Of a stretch of DNA of 64,000 bases, positions 19,785-30,814 are shown one piece after another. The stretch's first letter is position 1, and each line of letters opens with the position of its first letter. The notes under the pieces are model-generated. The model was not told the origin of the DNA, searched no databases, and saw only the letters and a list, made by a program, of their open reading frames with translations. The stretch spans positions 1-64,000 of the forward strand of contig JAGFZX010000014.1 in assembly GCA_017889585.1 (NCBI GenBank). The letters run 5' to 3'. The position numbers and the translations under genes were made by a program. The stretch comes from Bacillota bacterium. Its GTDB lineage: Bacteria > Bacillota > Negativicutes > DSM-13327.

Positions 19785-21032
19785 TTATACATTAATATTA
19801 GGAGACACATCATCAGTTAATCCTTGGCCACCAAATTTATGCAACAAAAGCGCAGCTATGGTATTACCGAAGACATTAACCGTCGTCCGCCCCATATCCA
19901 TAAATCGGTCCACGCCCGCTAAGATGGCAATAGCTTCTACAGGCAGGCCGATAGAAGTGAGGATAACAGCCAGCACTACCAATGATGCGGCAGGTACATT
20001 AGCCGTCCCCTTGTTAGCGACAAGAGTAGTAATTAAAATTGTGATAAGCGCAGGAGCAGTGAGGGGCACTCCATAAACTTCCGCCAAAAAACAAACGGCT
20101 AGCGATTGGTACAAAGCAGATCCATCCAGATTAAAACTGTAGCCTAATGGTAATACGAAAGATACTATCTTTCTAGGTATGCCAGCATCTTCCAATATTT
20201 TCATATGTACTGGCAGGGTCACTTCTGATGAAGAGGTAGTGAATGCTAACAATAGCGGTTCCATAACTTTTTTGGTAGTAGCGAAGGGATTCATGCCCAT
20301 AAAATAAACGACAACCCAAAAGATTACCATAATTACTATTAAGCTGAGATACAAAACGCCAATCAATTTGGCCATTGCCATCAACATTTTACCACCCTGC
20401 GTAGCAATTACCCAGGCCATAATGCCGGCGACCGCTACAGGGGCGACTGCTATAATGCCCTGAGTTAGTTTAAACATTGACTGCATGACACCTTCCAGTA
20501 TATTGACCACTGACTTGGCGGCGTCACCAACAGCTGCAAGACTAAAGCCAAAACAAATAGCAAAAAATAGCGTGGGAATAATTTTTTGGCTAGCAATAGC
20601 CATAACAACATTGTCTGGAATTAAATCAAGAAAGAAGTTAACCCAATTAATTGAAGTTGCCAAATTTGTTGGGATTTTCCCCGTTGCCTCAAGCACTACG
20701 CCAGCACCGGGATGGAATATTTCATTCATGGTGATGCCGAGAATAACAGATATTGCAGTAGCTAAATAAAACCAAACAAACGCAATAAAACCCAGGCGAC
20801 CTAGTTGCTTGATATCTGCGCCCATTTTATAAATACCGAGAGTAACTGCAGAAAATACCAGTGGCATAACCAACATCTTAATGGCTTTAATAAATGCTGT
20901 TCCTATCGGCTGCAGAGTGGCACCGAAACTTGGCCACAGATAACCAATAACACACCCTAGTATGAGACCCACAAGAATTTGCATCCATAATGGATATTTT
21001 TGATACAAACTGGATTTTTTTTCGATACTCAT
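19785..21032 (-). CDS. Dicarboxylate/amino acid:cation symporter (DAACS/SDF family)
   Basis: This 415-residue member of the GltP/DctA family uses Na+ or H+ gradients to import glutamate, aspartate or C4-dicarboxylates. Family hallmarks are the serine-rich re-entrant hairpin TTSSSEVTLP, the SFNLDGSALYQSLAVCF segment, the second hairpin around ANVPAASLVVLA and the substrate-binding MDMGRTTVNVFGN segment. The last has Asp and Arg, which fits an acidic amino acid better than a plain dicarboxylate. Nearby glutamate dehydrogenase and GABA transaminase genes support a role in glutamate uptake. The exact substrate is inference. Confidence 0.9.
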   Translation of the reverse strand: MSIEKKSSLYQKYPLWMQILVGLILGCVIGYLWPSFGATLQPIGTAFIKAIKMLVMPLVFSAVTLGIYKMGADIKQLGRLGFIAFVWFYLATAISVILGITMNEIFHPGAGVVLEATGKIPTNLATSINWVNFFLDLIPDNVVMAIASQKIIPTLFFAICFGFSLAAVGDAAKSVVNILEGVMQSMFKLTQGIIAVAPVAVAGIMAWVIATQGGKMLMAMAKLIGVLYLSLIVIMVIFWVVVYFMGMNPFATTKKVMEPLLLAFTTSSSEVTLPVHMKILEDAGIPRKIVSFVLPLGYSFNLDGSALYQSLAVCFLAEVYGVPLTAPALITILITTLVANKGTANVPAASLVVLAVILTSIGLPVEAIAILAGVDRFMDMGRTTVNVFGNTIAALLLHKFGGQGLTDDVSPNINV

Positions 21033-21279
21033 TTTTTCCTACTCCTCCTTTTAATTTATTAGAAACTTCTACAGTAGTTGTTTTGGGTTAAATCATCTTT
21101 CAACTGAGATTATTATAATTTATATGCTAAATATTCGAGAAAATTTCTACATTATTAGCCATCTCATTCCCCCTCACCCGTCAAAACGCTTAATCCATAT
21201 CAGCAGCCTTACTCATACCTATAATACACACTAGTAATAAAGTTTTTTGTAATATTTACTAAAAATTAAAATAATACTT

Positions 21280-21334
21280 TCCCTATTAATATATAATTGT
21301 AATTAATTTACAATTATATATTAATAGGGAAAAT
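21280..21334. repeat. Long AT-rich perfect palindrome
   Basis: Two arms of 25 bases (TTTCCCTATTAATATATAAT plus TGTAA on the left and its complement on the right) flank a short loop. A T run near 21350 lies 16 bases beyond on the plus strand. It could be a terminator, a cruciform or a remnant of a small element. Confidence 0.7.
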
Positions 21335-21458
21335 TCCTTTATTTACTTATTTTTTTTTTATTGTTCTATGTATTAACCAATTTATAACCCTAAGAAAAGA
21401 CTTGTATTGCACCAACTTCTCAGTTCCAGGTACATCACAATATTTTTCATAGACAAAC

Positions 21459-21498
21459 AGAGGCCCAATAAGCATTATACATTGCTTATTGGGCCTCT
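21459..21498 (-). terminator. Terminator after the APC permease gene
   Basis: AGAGGCCCAATAAGCA and its complement form a perfect 16-bp stem 41 bases past the permease stop. On the minus strand it is followed by GTTTGTCT, a weak T tract. Confidence 0.7.
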
Positions 21499-21538
21499 CA
21501 ACTATTTATATACTAACTTTTAATCCCTAATTATTAAA

Positions 21539-22948
21539 TTACCATTCAGTCTGGATACTCAAATCAGCTTTTTCTTGTGATTTACCAATTTTAAAAAATT
21601 TGTATACCATATAAAGAGCAGCATACCAAGCAGGGGCAACATATAGACCTACTAAATTATCATGATCGTAGCCCATCCCCAAGGTTACAGCAAGCATAAA
21701 TGCACCAACTATATAATTGGCATAGGGATAAAAAGGCATTGGATATTTTAGATTGGCAATTTGCTCACTACTTAAGCTTTTCCGCCATTTATACTGAATA
21801 TACATGATAAGAGACCAAGTCCACATACAACCTGTTGTTGTAATGGCTGACATGTAATAAAACACGCTGTCAGGAGCTACATAATTAAAATAAACACCTA
21901 CTAAGCAAACAGCACCTGAAAACAGAACACCATTGGCAGGAACTTGATTACCAGAAAGTTTACCTAAAAAAGCAGGAGCTTCATTTCTTAGTGCTAAACC
22001 ATATAACATACGACCACATACATACATACAGCTATTTAAACAAGAAGCTGCTGATGATAAAATTACAAAATTGATTATGGAAGCAGCATAAGGAATACCT
22101 GCTTTTTCAAAGATCATTACAAAAGGGCTGACACCTTTTGGTAATGTTTCATAAGGAAATATGGAAAGTATCGCTACCATGGAACCAACATAAAATACCA
22201 ATACCCGCCAGAATACTTTATCAATAGCAGATTTTAGAGAGCGTTCAGGATCGGCAGCTTCACCAGCAGTAATTCCAATCAATTCAACTCCTGAATAAGC
22301 AAATACAACCATTACTAAAGCCATTGAAACACCTGTCCAACCAAATGGCATAAATCCACCATGAATCCACAGGTTAGAAAAGCCAATTGCTACACCATTA
22401 TTGCCAAATCCAAAAAGTATCATTGCAAAGCCGACGAATAACATAGCAATAATAGTTACAACTTTAATCAAGGCAAACCAAAATTCGAATTCACCATAAT
22501 ATTTTACAGCAACTAGATTGATTGCAATAATGAAAGCCAGACACATTAAGGCTGGAATCCACTGCTGTATATCTGGTGACCAATATCGCATATATAATCC
22601 TACTGCAGAAATCTCAGCCATACCTAATACAACCCATTGATACCAATAAGTCCACCCCGTAAAAAAGGATACTAATGGTCCACAAAAAACGCGAGCATAG
22701 CCAGCAAAAGATGAGGAAACAGGGTTTTCAACAGCAACTTCACCAAGGGCACGCAGTACAAAATACATGATGACACCACCAATAGCATAGGCTAAGGTAA
22801 GAGCTGGACCTGCCATCTTACTTGCTTGTGCAGAACCCATAAATAAAGCAACGCCAATAACACCACCAATAGCGATCAACTGAATATGCCGATCTTTAAG
22901 ATCCTTTTTCAAGTTTTCTTTTTGCAAATGTAAGGATTTTTCTTTCAT
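21539..22948 (-). CDS. APC-superfamily amino acid permease (AAT family, GabP/CycA-like)
   Basis: This is a 469-residue transporter with twelve predicted membrane helices. It has the AAT signature near the N-terminus (LKDRHIQLIAIGGVIGVALFMGSA) and the conserved GWTYWYQWVVLGMAEISA region of helix 3. Members import GABA, glycine, alanine, serine or aromatic amino acids by proton symport. It is directly downstream of the 4-aminobutyrate transaminase gene, which favours GABA or a related omega-amino acid. A hairpin with a T run separates the two genes, so its expression level is probably lower or conditional. Confidence 0.88.
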   Translation of the reverse strand: MKEKSLHLQKENLKKDLKDRHIQLIAIGGVIGVALFMGSAQASKMAGPALTLAYAIGGVIMYFVLRALGEVAVENPVSSSFAGYARVFCGPLVSFFTGWTYWYQWVVLGMAEISAVGLYMRYWSPDIQQWIPALMCLAFIIAINLVAVKYYGEFEFWFALIKVVTIIAMLFVGFAMILFGFGNNGVAIGFSNLWIHGGFMPFGWTGVSMALVMVVFAYSGVELIGITAGEAADPERSLKSAIDKVFWRVLVFYVGSMVAILSIFPYETLPKGVSPFVMIFEKAGIPYAASIINFVILSSAASCLNSCMYVCGRMLYGLALRNEAPAFLGKLSGNQVPANGVLFSGAVCLVGVYFNYVAPDSVFYYMSAITTTGCMWTWSLIMYIQYKWRKSLSSEQIANLKYPMPFYPYANYIVGAFMLAVTLGMGYDHDNLVGLYVAPAWYAALYMVYKFFKIGKSQEKADLSIQTEW

Positions 22949-22974
22949 AGCGATTCCCCTCCTCTTTTTTATAT

Positions 22975-23021
22975 AAAAAAGCGCATGTCAACAACATTAT
23001 CTGCTGTCGACAAGCGCCTTT
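22975..23021 (-). terminator. Internal terminator-like hairpin between gabT and the permease gene
   Basis: On the minus strand AAGGCGCTTGTC pairs with GACATGCGCTT and runs into TTTTTT. It lies 22 bases after the gabT stop and 27 bases before the permease start, so it would attenuate the downstream gene. Confidence 0.7.
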
Positions 23022-23046
23022 GCTTGTACTCTTTTACTATACTCTA

Positions 23047-24366
23047 TTAGGCTTCTGAAGCAGCCCGCTGGATACTTTGTTCCAATACTGTAAGTCCACG
23101 ATCCAATTGTTCGTCAGTAACTACCAGGGGAATTAATAAGCGTATTACATTACTGAAAATACCAGCACTAATTAACATCACGCCTTGTTCTAAACAATAT
23201 TTAACGATTTTACCAGTGAGTTCCTTAGCTGGTTCCTTCGTTTGCCGATCTTTGACTAGCTCAATACCAATCATAGAACCGACACCTCTAACATCGCCAA
23301 TTATATTGCATCTTTCTTGTAAAGCTTTCAATCTCGACATGGTGGTACGACCTATTTCCCCTGCCCGATCACAAAGTTTCTGATCTTCAATAAACTTTAT
23401 AGTCTCCAAACCTGCTACACAGGATAATGGATTTCCACCATACGTTCCGCCAATATTTCCTGCATCAGGTGCATCCATATACTGAGCTTTACCTGTTACA
23501 GCACTGAGAGGCATTCCAGCAGCAATTGATTTAGCTGTAGTCATTAAATCGGGCTCCACGCCCCAGTTTTCAATAGCAAACATTTTTCCAGTACGACCAA
23601 AACCTGTTTGTACTTCATCTGCAATAAATAAAATACCCTTACTTTCGCAAATTGCTTTGAGACCTGGTAAAAATTCTGGTGGTGGTACGATAAAACCGCC
23701 TTCGCCCTGGACCGGCTCAATAATCATCGCGGCAATGTGCTCAGCATCAATTTCCGCCGTGAAAAACCGTTCAAAATTCTCGAGACAATGCATACCACAG
23801 CCTGGATAAGTAGAGCGATAATGGCAGCGATAGCAATATGCTGAAGGTACCTTATAGGTTTCTGGTGCAAACGGTCCAAAACCATATTTATAAGGTTTTA
23901 CTTTACTTGTGAGACTCATTGTCATAAAAGTACGACCGTGAAATGCCCCTTCGAAAGATATAATACCTGTTCTTTTTGTCGCATGGCGAGCAATTTTCAC
24001 TGCATTTTCTACAGCCTCTGCACCGCTATTTGCAAACATAGTCTTTTTAGGAGACGAACCTGGCATTATTGAATTCATTTTTTCTGCCAATTCTACGTAA
24101 GATTCATACATGCCAATAGCAAAGAAAGAATGGAGTAATTTATCAGCTTGTTTTTGTATAGCCTTAACCACCGGTTCTGGACAATGGCCAGCATTCAAAA
24201 CTCCTACACCTGCATAAAAATCAAGATACTCTCTGCCATCCACATCTGTAATGACAGCCCCACTAGCCTTTTCTACAAAAACTCCTGTGGAATTGGCTAT
24301 CCCCCTAGCAACTGCACTATCTTTCCTTTGTATTAATTTTTCAGCTCTAGTTCCTATATTACCCAT
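23047..24366 (-). CDS. gabT: 4-aminobutyrate (GABA) transaminase, class III PLP aminotransferase
   Basis: The enzyme transfers the amino group of GABA to 2-oxoglutarate, giving succinate semialdehyde and glutamate. The 439-residue protein shows the class III features: SGAEAVENAVKIARHAT, SFEGAFHGRT, EPVQGEGGF, ADEVQTGFGRTG and the PLP lysine in MTTAKSIAAGMPLSAV. A four-cysteine patch (YCYRCHYRSTYPGCGMHC) is kept as in many GabT proteins. Other omega-amino acids remain possible substrates. It is transcribed with the permease downstream and follows the PucR regulator gene. A terminator-like hairpin lies 27 bases before its start. Confidence 0.93.
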   Translation of the reverse strand: MGNIGTRAEKLIQRKDSAVARGIANSTGVFVEKASGAVITDVDGREYLDFYAGVGVLNAGHCPEPVVKAIQKQADKLLHSFFAIGMYESYVELAEKMNSIMPGSSPKKTMFANSGAEAVENAVKIARHATKRTGIISFEGAFHGRTFMTMSLTSKVKPYKYGFGPFAPETYKVPSAYCYRCHYRSTYPGCGMHCLENFERFFTAEIDAEHIAAMIIEPVQGEGGFIVPPPEFLPGLKAICESKGILFIADEVQTGFGRTGKMFAIENWGVEPDLMTTAKSIAAGMPLSAVTGKAQYMDAPDAGNIGGTYGGNPLSCVAGLETIKFIEDQKLCDRAGEIGRTTMSRLKALQERCNIIGDVRGVGSMIGIELVKDRQTKEPAKELTGKIVKYCLEQGVMLISAGIFSNVIRLLIPLVVTDEQLDRGLTVLEQSIQRAASEA

Positions 24367-24392
24367 GGTAAGCCCCTCCTTATTATCTTTTT

Positions 24393-24452
24393 AAAAAATA
24401 AAAACACTGAATATACCTTAAGGCAAACAGACCCCAAGGATATATACTCAGC
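24393..24452 (-). terminator. Terminator-like hairpin just upstream of gabT
   Basis: On the minus strand CTGAGTATATATCCTT pairs imperfectly with AAGGTATATTCAG and is followed by GTTTTTATTTTTT. Only 27 bases remain before the gabT start, too few for a separate promoter. It therefore acts as an attenuator or as a leaky terminator of the regulator gene. Confidence 0.7.
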
Positions 24453-24576
24453 GCCATTGCTAAATACATCTATACTTACCTTATTAATTCATAGGTAAAT
24501 TTTATCAAATTACCTCCAATACGTCTATGTGAATATATCACAAAACATTTTATATTTTCTTGTTATATATTCACTT

Positions 24577-25815
24577 TCATTTACTAAACTCATTAGGGAA
24601 AATCTCACTGGTCATTTGTTTTCCCACAATCACTCCCAACTGGAGGGTCAATCGATCATAAGGGTCATCTAAATTTCTACCCGTAATTTCCTCAATCTTT
24701 TTCAACCGATAATCCAGGGTATTACGATGGACAAATAATCTTTTAGCAGTTTTGGCTGCATTACAATTTTCCTCAAAATACACAAATAAGCTAGCTACCA
24801 TATCCATGTTATGCTTATTATCATAAGCATTAAGAGGCTCAATAACTTCTTGATAATACATTGCTAACTTATTAGGTTCGATCTCAAATAACAATTTATA
24901 AATCCCCAACTGTTCATAGGCATAAATGGGTATAGATCCTACCTTCATTTCCGAGAAACGCAATACTTTAATAGCCTGAAGATAACTCTGTCTAGCAGCT
25001 TGCAGACTTTCAAATCTACCACCTAACCCTATAGCAACAGCTAAACTTGGCATTTTAGCCCTTATCTTATCTAACACATTGGATAAACTCCTTATATTTT
25101 GATCTGCCCCTGTGCTTTCATTTTCATAAGGCATTAATAATACAACATCATCGGCCCATAACATTTGCAAAATTTTTTTATCATGGCTAGTCAATACATC
25201 ATGGATAATTTGTTCAAAATGAACTTTTAGGGCGACTAAAGCCTTTTCGTCTTTGGCTTTTTGTGTCAGTAGATATTCAGTTAAACCACTAGGCCTAATA
25301 ATTGCTATTTGATGTGGTTTTGATAAATCGTAGCCATAATATGCTGCCCGCTGAATGAGCACTTCTGGGTTTTCCAGGGGACACAGCAGCAACTGCTCCA
25401 AAAAATCCTTTGTAGACCGCTGCTCTGTTTGCTTCATAACAATATGACTGCAAAGTTCCCGCGTGACTTCAATGAGTTTTACTTCCCAAGGTAATTCAAA
25501 AATAGGAAAATCAGCTTCCTTAGCTAAGCTAATTACTTCAGGCGGAATTTCCTTAATATAAGGACCAACGTTCACAATAAGTCCAGCTAACTTTTTTTTA
25601 ATTATTTCCCGGACAATATCCCTAAGCTTCTGAAGATCACCATTAAGTCCGATGCCTGTTATAATTAGAAGTTCACCGCCTTGCACCCAAGGGATAACAT
25701 CAGGCAAATCAATAAAGTGCACCCAACGAACCAACCTATCCAAACCAGATTTTCCAGCCACAATTTTTAATTTAGTCAAGGAAGGTAATTTGATAATTTC
25801 GCGACAACTAACCAT
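24577..25815 (-). CDS. PucR/CdaR-family transcriptional regulator
   Basis: This is a 412-residue activator-type regulator. Residues 1-125 are a PucR sensing domain (IVAGKSGLDRLVRWVHFIDLPD, then GELLIITG). A central GGDEF-like region follows. The C-terminal PucR-type helix-turn-helix reads NAAKTAKRLFVHRNTLDYRLKKIEEITG. The ATG at 25815 is chosen because AGGAGGAGG lies 6 bases before it. A longer start at 25833 would translate the ribosome site as R-R-R. Family members control purine or amino-acid catabolism, including GABA genes in several bacteria. The adjacent gabT-permease genes are its likely targets. Confidence 0.9.
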   Translation of the reverse strand: MVSCREIIKLPSLTKLKIVAGKSGLDRLVRWVHFIDLPDVIPWVQGGELLIITGIGLNGDLQKLRDIVREIIKKKLAGLIVNVGPYIKEIPPEVISLAKEADFPIFELPWEVKLIEVTRELCSHIVMKQTEQRSTKDFLEQLLLCPLENPEVLIQRAAYYGYDLSKPHQIAIIRPSGLTEYLLTQKAKDEKALVALKVHFEQIIHDVLTSHDKKILQMLWADDVVLLMPYENESTGADQNIRSLSNVLDKIRAKMPSLAVAIGLGGRFESLQAARQSYLQAIKVLRFSEMKVGSIPIYAYEQLGIYKLLFEIEPNKLAMYYQEVIEPLNAYDNKHNMDMVASLFVYFEENCNAAKTAKRLFVHRNTLDYRLKKIEEITGRNLDDPYDRLTLQLGVIVGKQMTSEIFPNEFSK

Positions 25816-25857
25816 AACAGGCCTCCTCCTCATATAAACTGAAAGCTTTGTTTCATT

Positions 25858-25917
25858 TTATATAAAAATAGACTGAAAAATCATGCACGTATAATACGTA
25901 CACATGATTCTTCAGTC
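25858..25917 (-). terminator. Terminator-like hairpin in the leader of the PucR gene
   Basis: On the minus strand a 17-bp stem with few mismatches (GACTGAAGAATCATG paired with CATGATTTTTCAGTC) is followed by TATTTTTAT. It lies between the predicted promoter and the PucR start, so it acts as an attenuator rather than a gene-end terminator. Confidence 0.7.
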
Positions 25918-25962
25918 TCCATTGACGAATAATCTCTTGCAACAATTATTCTTATTTAATTT

Positions 25963-25991
25963 AGAATAACAAATTTTAAAACAACAGTCAA
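25963..25991 (-). promoter_or_regulatory. Candidate promoter of the PucR regulator gene
   Basis: On the minus strand TTGACT and TATTCT are spaced 17 bp. The predicted transcript runs through the hairpin at 25917-25871 before reaching the gene. A further hairpin (AATACAAATCATT with AATGATTTTGTATT, 25990-26030) overlaps the -35 side and may end the gdhA transcript. Confidence 0.45.
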
Positions 25992-26113
25992 TACAAATCA
26001 TTGTGAATTATTCATAATGATTTTGTATTTTTTTATTAATTTTTCATATATATATATATAGTATTTATGTCCATACATCTCTTAAATCATCTTCTAAAAT
26101 CGACTGTATTTAC

Positions 26114-27466
<1,353 letters not shown>

Positions 27467-27626
27467 TTAAAAGCCCCCTATTTTTATTTATCAGACTATT
27501 CTATATATTATAAATATTATACTATATAGTTTTTATATTATATATTTACTAATTAATATTATTTTCTTCTGGTCACTCTATAATTTTAATATTTAGCAAT
27601 TTAATTTTTTTTTATCTGATATCAAC

Positions 27627-30572
27627 TTATTTGTATATGATGCCTTTAAAACTCTTCCCGTCAATCTTGACTAAGAAAGGCTCATCCCTCCTAACCAGTA
27701 TTGCGTGTTCTGTTTGCTTCAGAACGGGTTGGCTGAGTAGCCACTCCCAATCAATCTTATCTTCAGGATCATTATTATATGGGATATGGAAATATCCCAT
27801 ATTGGTGGACGTCAGATTATGAAAAAAGTGACTGCCTAATGAAGGTTCTGGGTGAAGATCTATTCTATCGACTTCCACGATTATTTGAGCCTGAGACATT
27901 TGGGACCATGTTAAAGGTATGCCTAGCCAGTGATCTGAAGTTCCCAATCGTCCAAATCCAATGAGTATACATCGACGCCCTTCCTTATATAATATATTGT
28001 TGAGTTCCCCAATTTCATTCCCTATTTGAATGCTATTTTTCAATTCAAATGTCTTAGGATTTACAATAATAATATCTTGAATATTTTGATATAAACCGTT
28101 GCCAATTGTATGATGACTGAAACACAAGTTTTCCTGATGATCATCAAGTTTTACCTGAAGAGCTTCTCTTCCTACTACCATAGGCCTAATCTGCAAGAAA
28201 TAAAACTCCTTAGGTTTGTTTGTATCCTTCGGAATATTGATGGCAAATTCAATTTCTACATCGGCACCAAAAGATTGTTTTCCCAATATAAGTAGGTCTT
28301 TTATAATCTTTGTCAATGGCAGCCTATTGTATTTAAGAATTGGAGAAAAAGTCACCAATTTAGGCCCTTTTAAGTATATATTATCGTAGATACAATCATT
28401 CTCGTCAGAGTAAGTACTTCCAATGTACTCCAATGTATTATCTTGTTCAGCTCTAGAAATTGGAAGTTTTTCATAATTATAATTGTCATCAGCACACAGA
28501 GTGATATTTGATGAAGCCGCTAAATTTAAAGCATAAAAAGTATTTTGAGAATTTTCGAAGTAGTCTTCCGTACTTGCATAAGTTGGGTTCATTTTCGGAT
28601 AAGCTGGGGAAAAACGATATACCCGCTCACCGTCAACGATAGTTTTCCCCAATCCTAAGGCAAGACTGACTGTACCATCCTCAGGTTTCATTGGATAATA
28701 AGGATAGAAATTATAAGATTGAGCCACTCCGGAAATAACCGGATAATAGAGATCCCCATAACGTTCTCCAACTAATTCCTGAATCAAAACGGCCATTTTT
28801 TCCTCTTCAATACGAATATCGGCATTTTGGGCGTATTGAACAGGCGATGCATAAAATACAGATGCAAATATAAGTTTAATGGCATCTGAAAGCTGCTTAA
28901 GCCGAATTGATGGGTCGGGATGACTATTTGCCACAACATAAGTCTTGTAAATACCGGCAAAAGGTAGCACTCTCGAATCTTCAAGAATACTGGATGAACG
29001 AATCGCTAGAGGACAGTTTATATGCTGAATTAACACACATAGATTCTTCTGAATAGCAATAGGCAGCTCACTTGCCATGAATTTTTGAGCAATTTGTTCT
29101 TCATCATTTCTATTTGCGATAAATTCATAGAGTTTATTATTTTCTAGAAATTGTTCAAAAGCATCGCTACAGATTACAAAAGAACGCGGGACCTTTATTG
29201 TAATATCTTCATATCTATCTACCAAATTACCCTGGATAATCAAGGATTTGATAAACGCAATTCCTCTTGCTTTACCTCCTAATGAACCCCGCCCTAGCTT
29301 AATAAAAGCATTCTCAAGATTCTTTTTTGAAAGACCTTCAAAATCAATAATCACACCAGATTGGTATTTTTGGAAATAGCCTTTCAATACTTCAAGAATA
29401 TAGTTCCTAATATCTGATATGTTGAAGAATTCTATCACGCCGATGCACCTTAGCTTTTCCGCAACCTCAAACTCGGTACGAGCTCTGAACCACCTTGAAA
29501 AGTGATTATTAACTGCATGATAATATAAGCTTTCATCAGGTAGATCTCGGATAATCCTTTCTAAAGCAGTTATGTCATTAGCCTCAGCTATGATTCTTCC
29601 ATCGGGATATTTAAAGACAAAAGAACCAAATCCATAGTTTACAAGAATAAAATTGCGTAAATCATGTAATAGATTTGGAGAACTCTTATCCAAGAAGTGT
29701 ACATTTATTTCTCTCGCTTTATCGGCGTTTTCTATTTCTTCTGACTGTAATAAAAAAGGGAAGTCGGTGATCATTTGTCTCACTCTTTGGGCCAGTTCGA
29801 TGCCCGCAGATGGATTCATTTTTTCATTTTTAGGAAATTTAACATCAGAAATAACACCTAGTAAATTATGATGATATTGGGTAATGATCGTCATGGCCTC
29901 TTCATATGTTTCTGCAAGTAGTATCTTGGGTCTTAAACGAACCCTAAGTAGTCCATGACTGATATTCATGGCGTATGATACTAAGTATCTAGTTTGTGTC
30001 AATATTTCGGTATATATAATTGGTAAAAATTTCGAGTAATAAGTTGGCGAATCCTCAACGATAATGATAGCTTGAACCCCCTGTTTACTATCATCTTCAA
30101 TATTTTGCTGATCTTCAATATACTTAATAATAGCCAACAAAATCTTGCTGTCACCAGACCAATAGAATACCCTATTAATACATGTATTATTTCTGATCTG
30201 GGCAATCATCTCAGCAGTCAGTCGATCATATGATAACATGACAATTGGTATGTCAGGATATGAATCTTTTAATGCTTTCTCAAATTCAAAGGAGCTAATA
30301 TCACTAATGCGAGACATGGTGATGATAAGTTGAAAAGCTCTCGTTCTTAACACTTCGAAAGCTTCCTCCAGACAGGAAACCCTATGAATTCGAGGAATAA
30401 AAGGAATACTAAGATCCGCAAATTGATTATATATCTGTTCTGATAACTGCCCATCTTCCTCAAGTACAAAACCGTCGTAAGGCGTAGATACCAGAAGTAT
30501 CTCAGCAACCCTGAATTTTATCAAATTATGAACATTAGAAAACTTGGTATTTAAATCAGCTAATGATTTCAT
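27627..30572 (-). CDS. Two receiver-like domains fused to a PEP/pyruvate-binding (PPDK_N-like) domain
   Basis: The 981-residue protein begins with a degenerate receiver-like domain (about 22-152), in which LIITMSR replaces the usual phospho-Asp strand. A second receiver-like domain (about 168-310) keeps an acid pair in IIIVEDSPTYY and a possible phospho-acceptor Asp243 in GVISDVKFP. From about 430 a PEP-synthase-type ATP-binding domain follows, with LGRGSLGGKARGIAF, LAIRSSSILEDS and FAGIYKTY. The phosphohistidine swivel and PEP-binding barrel of PpsA or PPDK are absent, so it cannot be a complete PEP synthase. It may be a nucleotide-binding regulator or phosphotransfer enzyme. It stands alone. 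Confidence 0.8.
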   Translation of the reverse strand: MKSLADLNTKFSNVHNLIKFRVAEILLVSTPYDGFVLEEDGQLSEQIYNQFADLSIPFIPRIHRVSCLEEAFEVLRTRAFQLIITMSRISDISSFEFEKALKDSYPDIPIVMLSYDRLTAEMIAQIRNNTCINRVFYWSGDSKILLAIIKYIEDQQNIEDDSKQGVQAIIIVEDSPTYYSKFLPIIYTEILTQTRYLVSYAMNISHGLLRVRLRPKILLAETYEEAMTIITQYHHNLLGVISDVKFPKNEKMNPSAGIELAQRVRQMITDFPFLLQSEEIENADKAREINVHFLDKSSPNLLHDLRNFILVNYGFGSFVFKYPDGRIIAEANDITALERIIRDLPDESLYYHAVNNHFSRWFRARTEFEVAEKLRCIGVIEFFNISDIRNYILEVLKGYFQKYQSGVIIDFEGLSKKNLENAFIKLGRGSLGGKARGIAFIKSLIIQGNLVDRYEDITIKVPRSFVICSDAFEQFLENNKLYEFIANRNDEEQIAQKFMASELPIAIQKNLCVLIQHINCPLAIRSSSILEDSRVLPFAGIYKTYVVANSHPDPSIRLKQLSDAIKLIFASVFYASPVQYAQNADIRIEEEKMAVLIQELVGERYGDLYYPVISGVAQSYNFYPYYPMKPEDGTVSLALGLGKTIVDGERVYRFSPAYPKMNPTYASTEDYFENSQNTFYALNLAASSNITLCADDNYNYEKLPISRAEQDNTLEYIGSTYSDENDCIYDNIYLKGPKLVTFSPILKYNRLPLTKIIKDLLILGKQSFGADVEIEFAINIPKDTNKPKEFYFLQIRPMVVGREALQVKLDDHQENLCFSHHTIGNGLYQNIQDIIIVNPKTFELKNSIQIGNEIGELNNILYKEGRRCILIGFGRLGTSDHWLGIPLTWSQMSQAQIIVEVDRIDLHPEPSLGSHFFHNLTSTNMGYFHIPYNNDPEDKIDWEWLLSQPVLKQTEHAILVRRDEPFLVKIDGKSFKGIIYK

Positions 30573-30814
30573 AAGGCTTCCCGGCCATATCCCTGAAAAT
30601 TATTAAGAATTATTTCCAAAATTTTCATACCACAATCCTCCCCTATTCTCCATTAAATCTCTATTCTGTATTCTAAATTCCATCTCCTTCCATGAGCTAA
30701 TATATTTATCAACCGATGCAAGCTACTTCCCCATTCAGTGATTTCTAAGAATAAATTGCATGAACTAGGAATAATTATAATAATAATTTATTCTGACTAA
30801 GGGAGGGTATTATA

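Larger units (their letters stand above)
21033..21538. other. 506-base intergenic region between the DAACS and APC transporter genes
   Basis: No gene was found. It holds the DAACS promoter region on the left, a long AT-rich palindrome at 21280-21334, a T-rich stretch near 21350 and the APC-permease terminator at 21459-21498. Confidence 0.6.

Noticed and set aside
26048-26062. TA dinucleotide run downstream of gdhA
   Set aside because: Simple AT repeat in an intergenic region. It is not a CRISPR or a meaningful tandem array.
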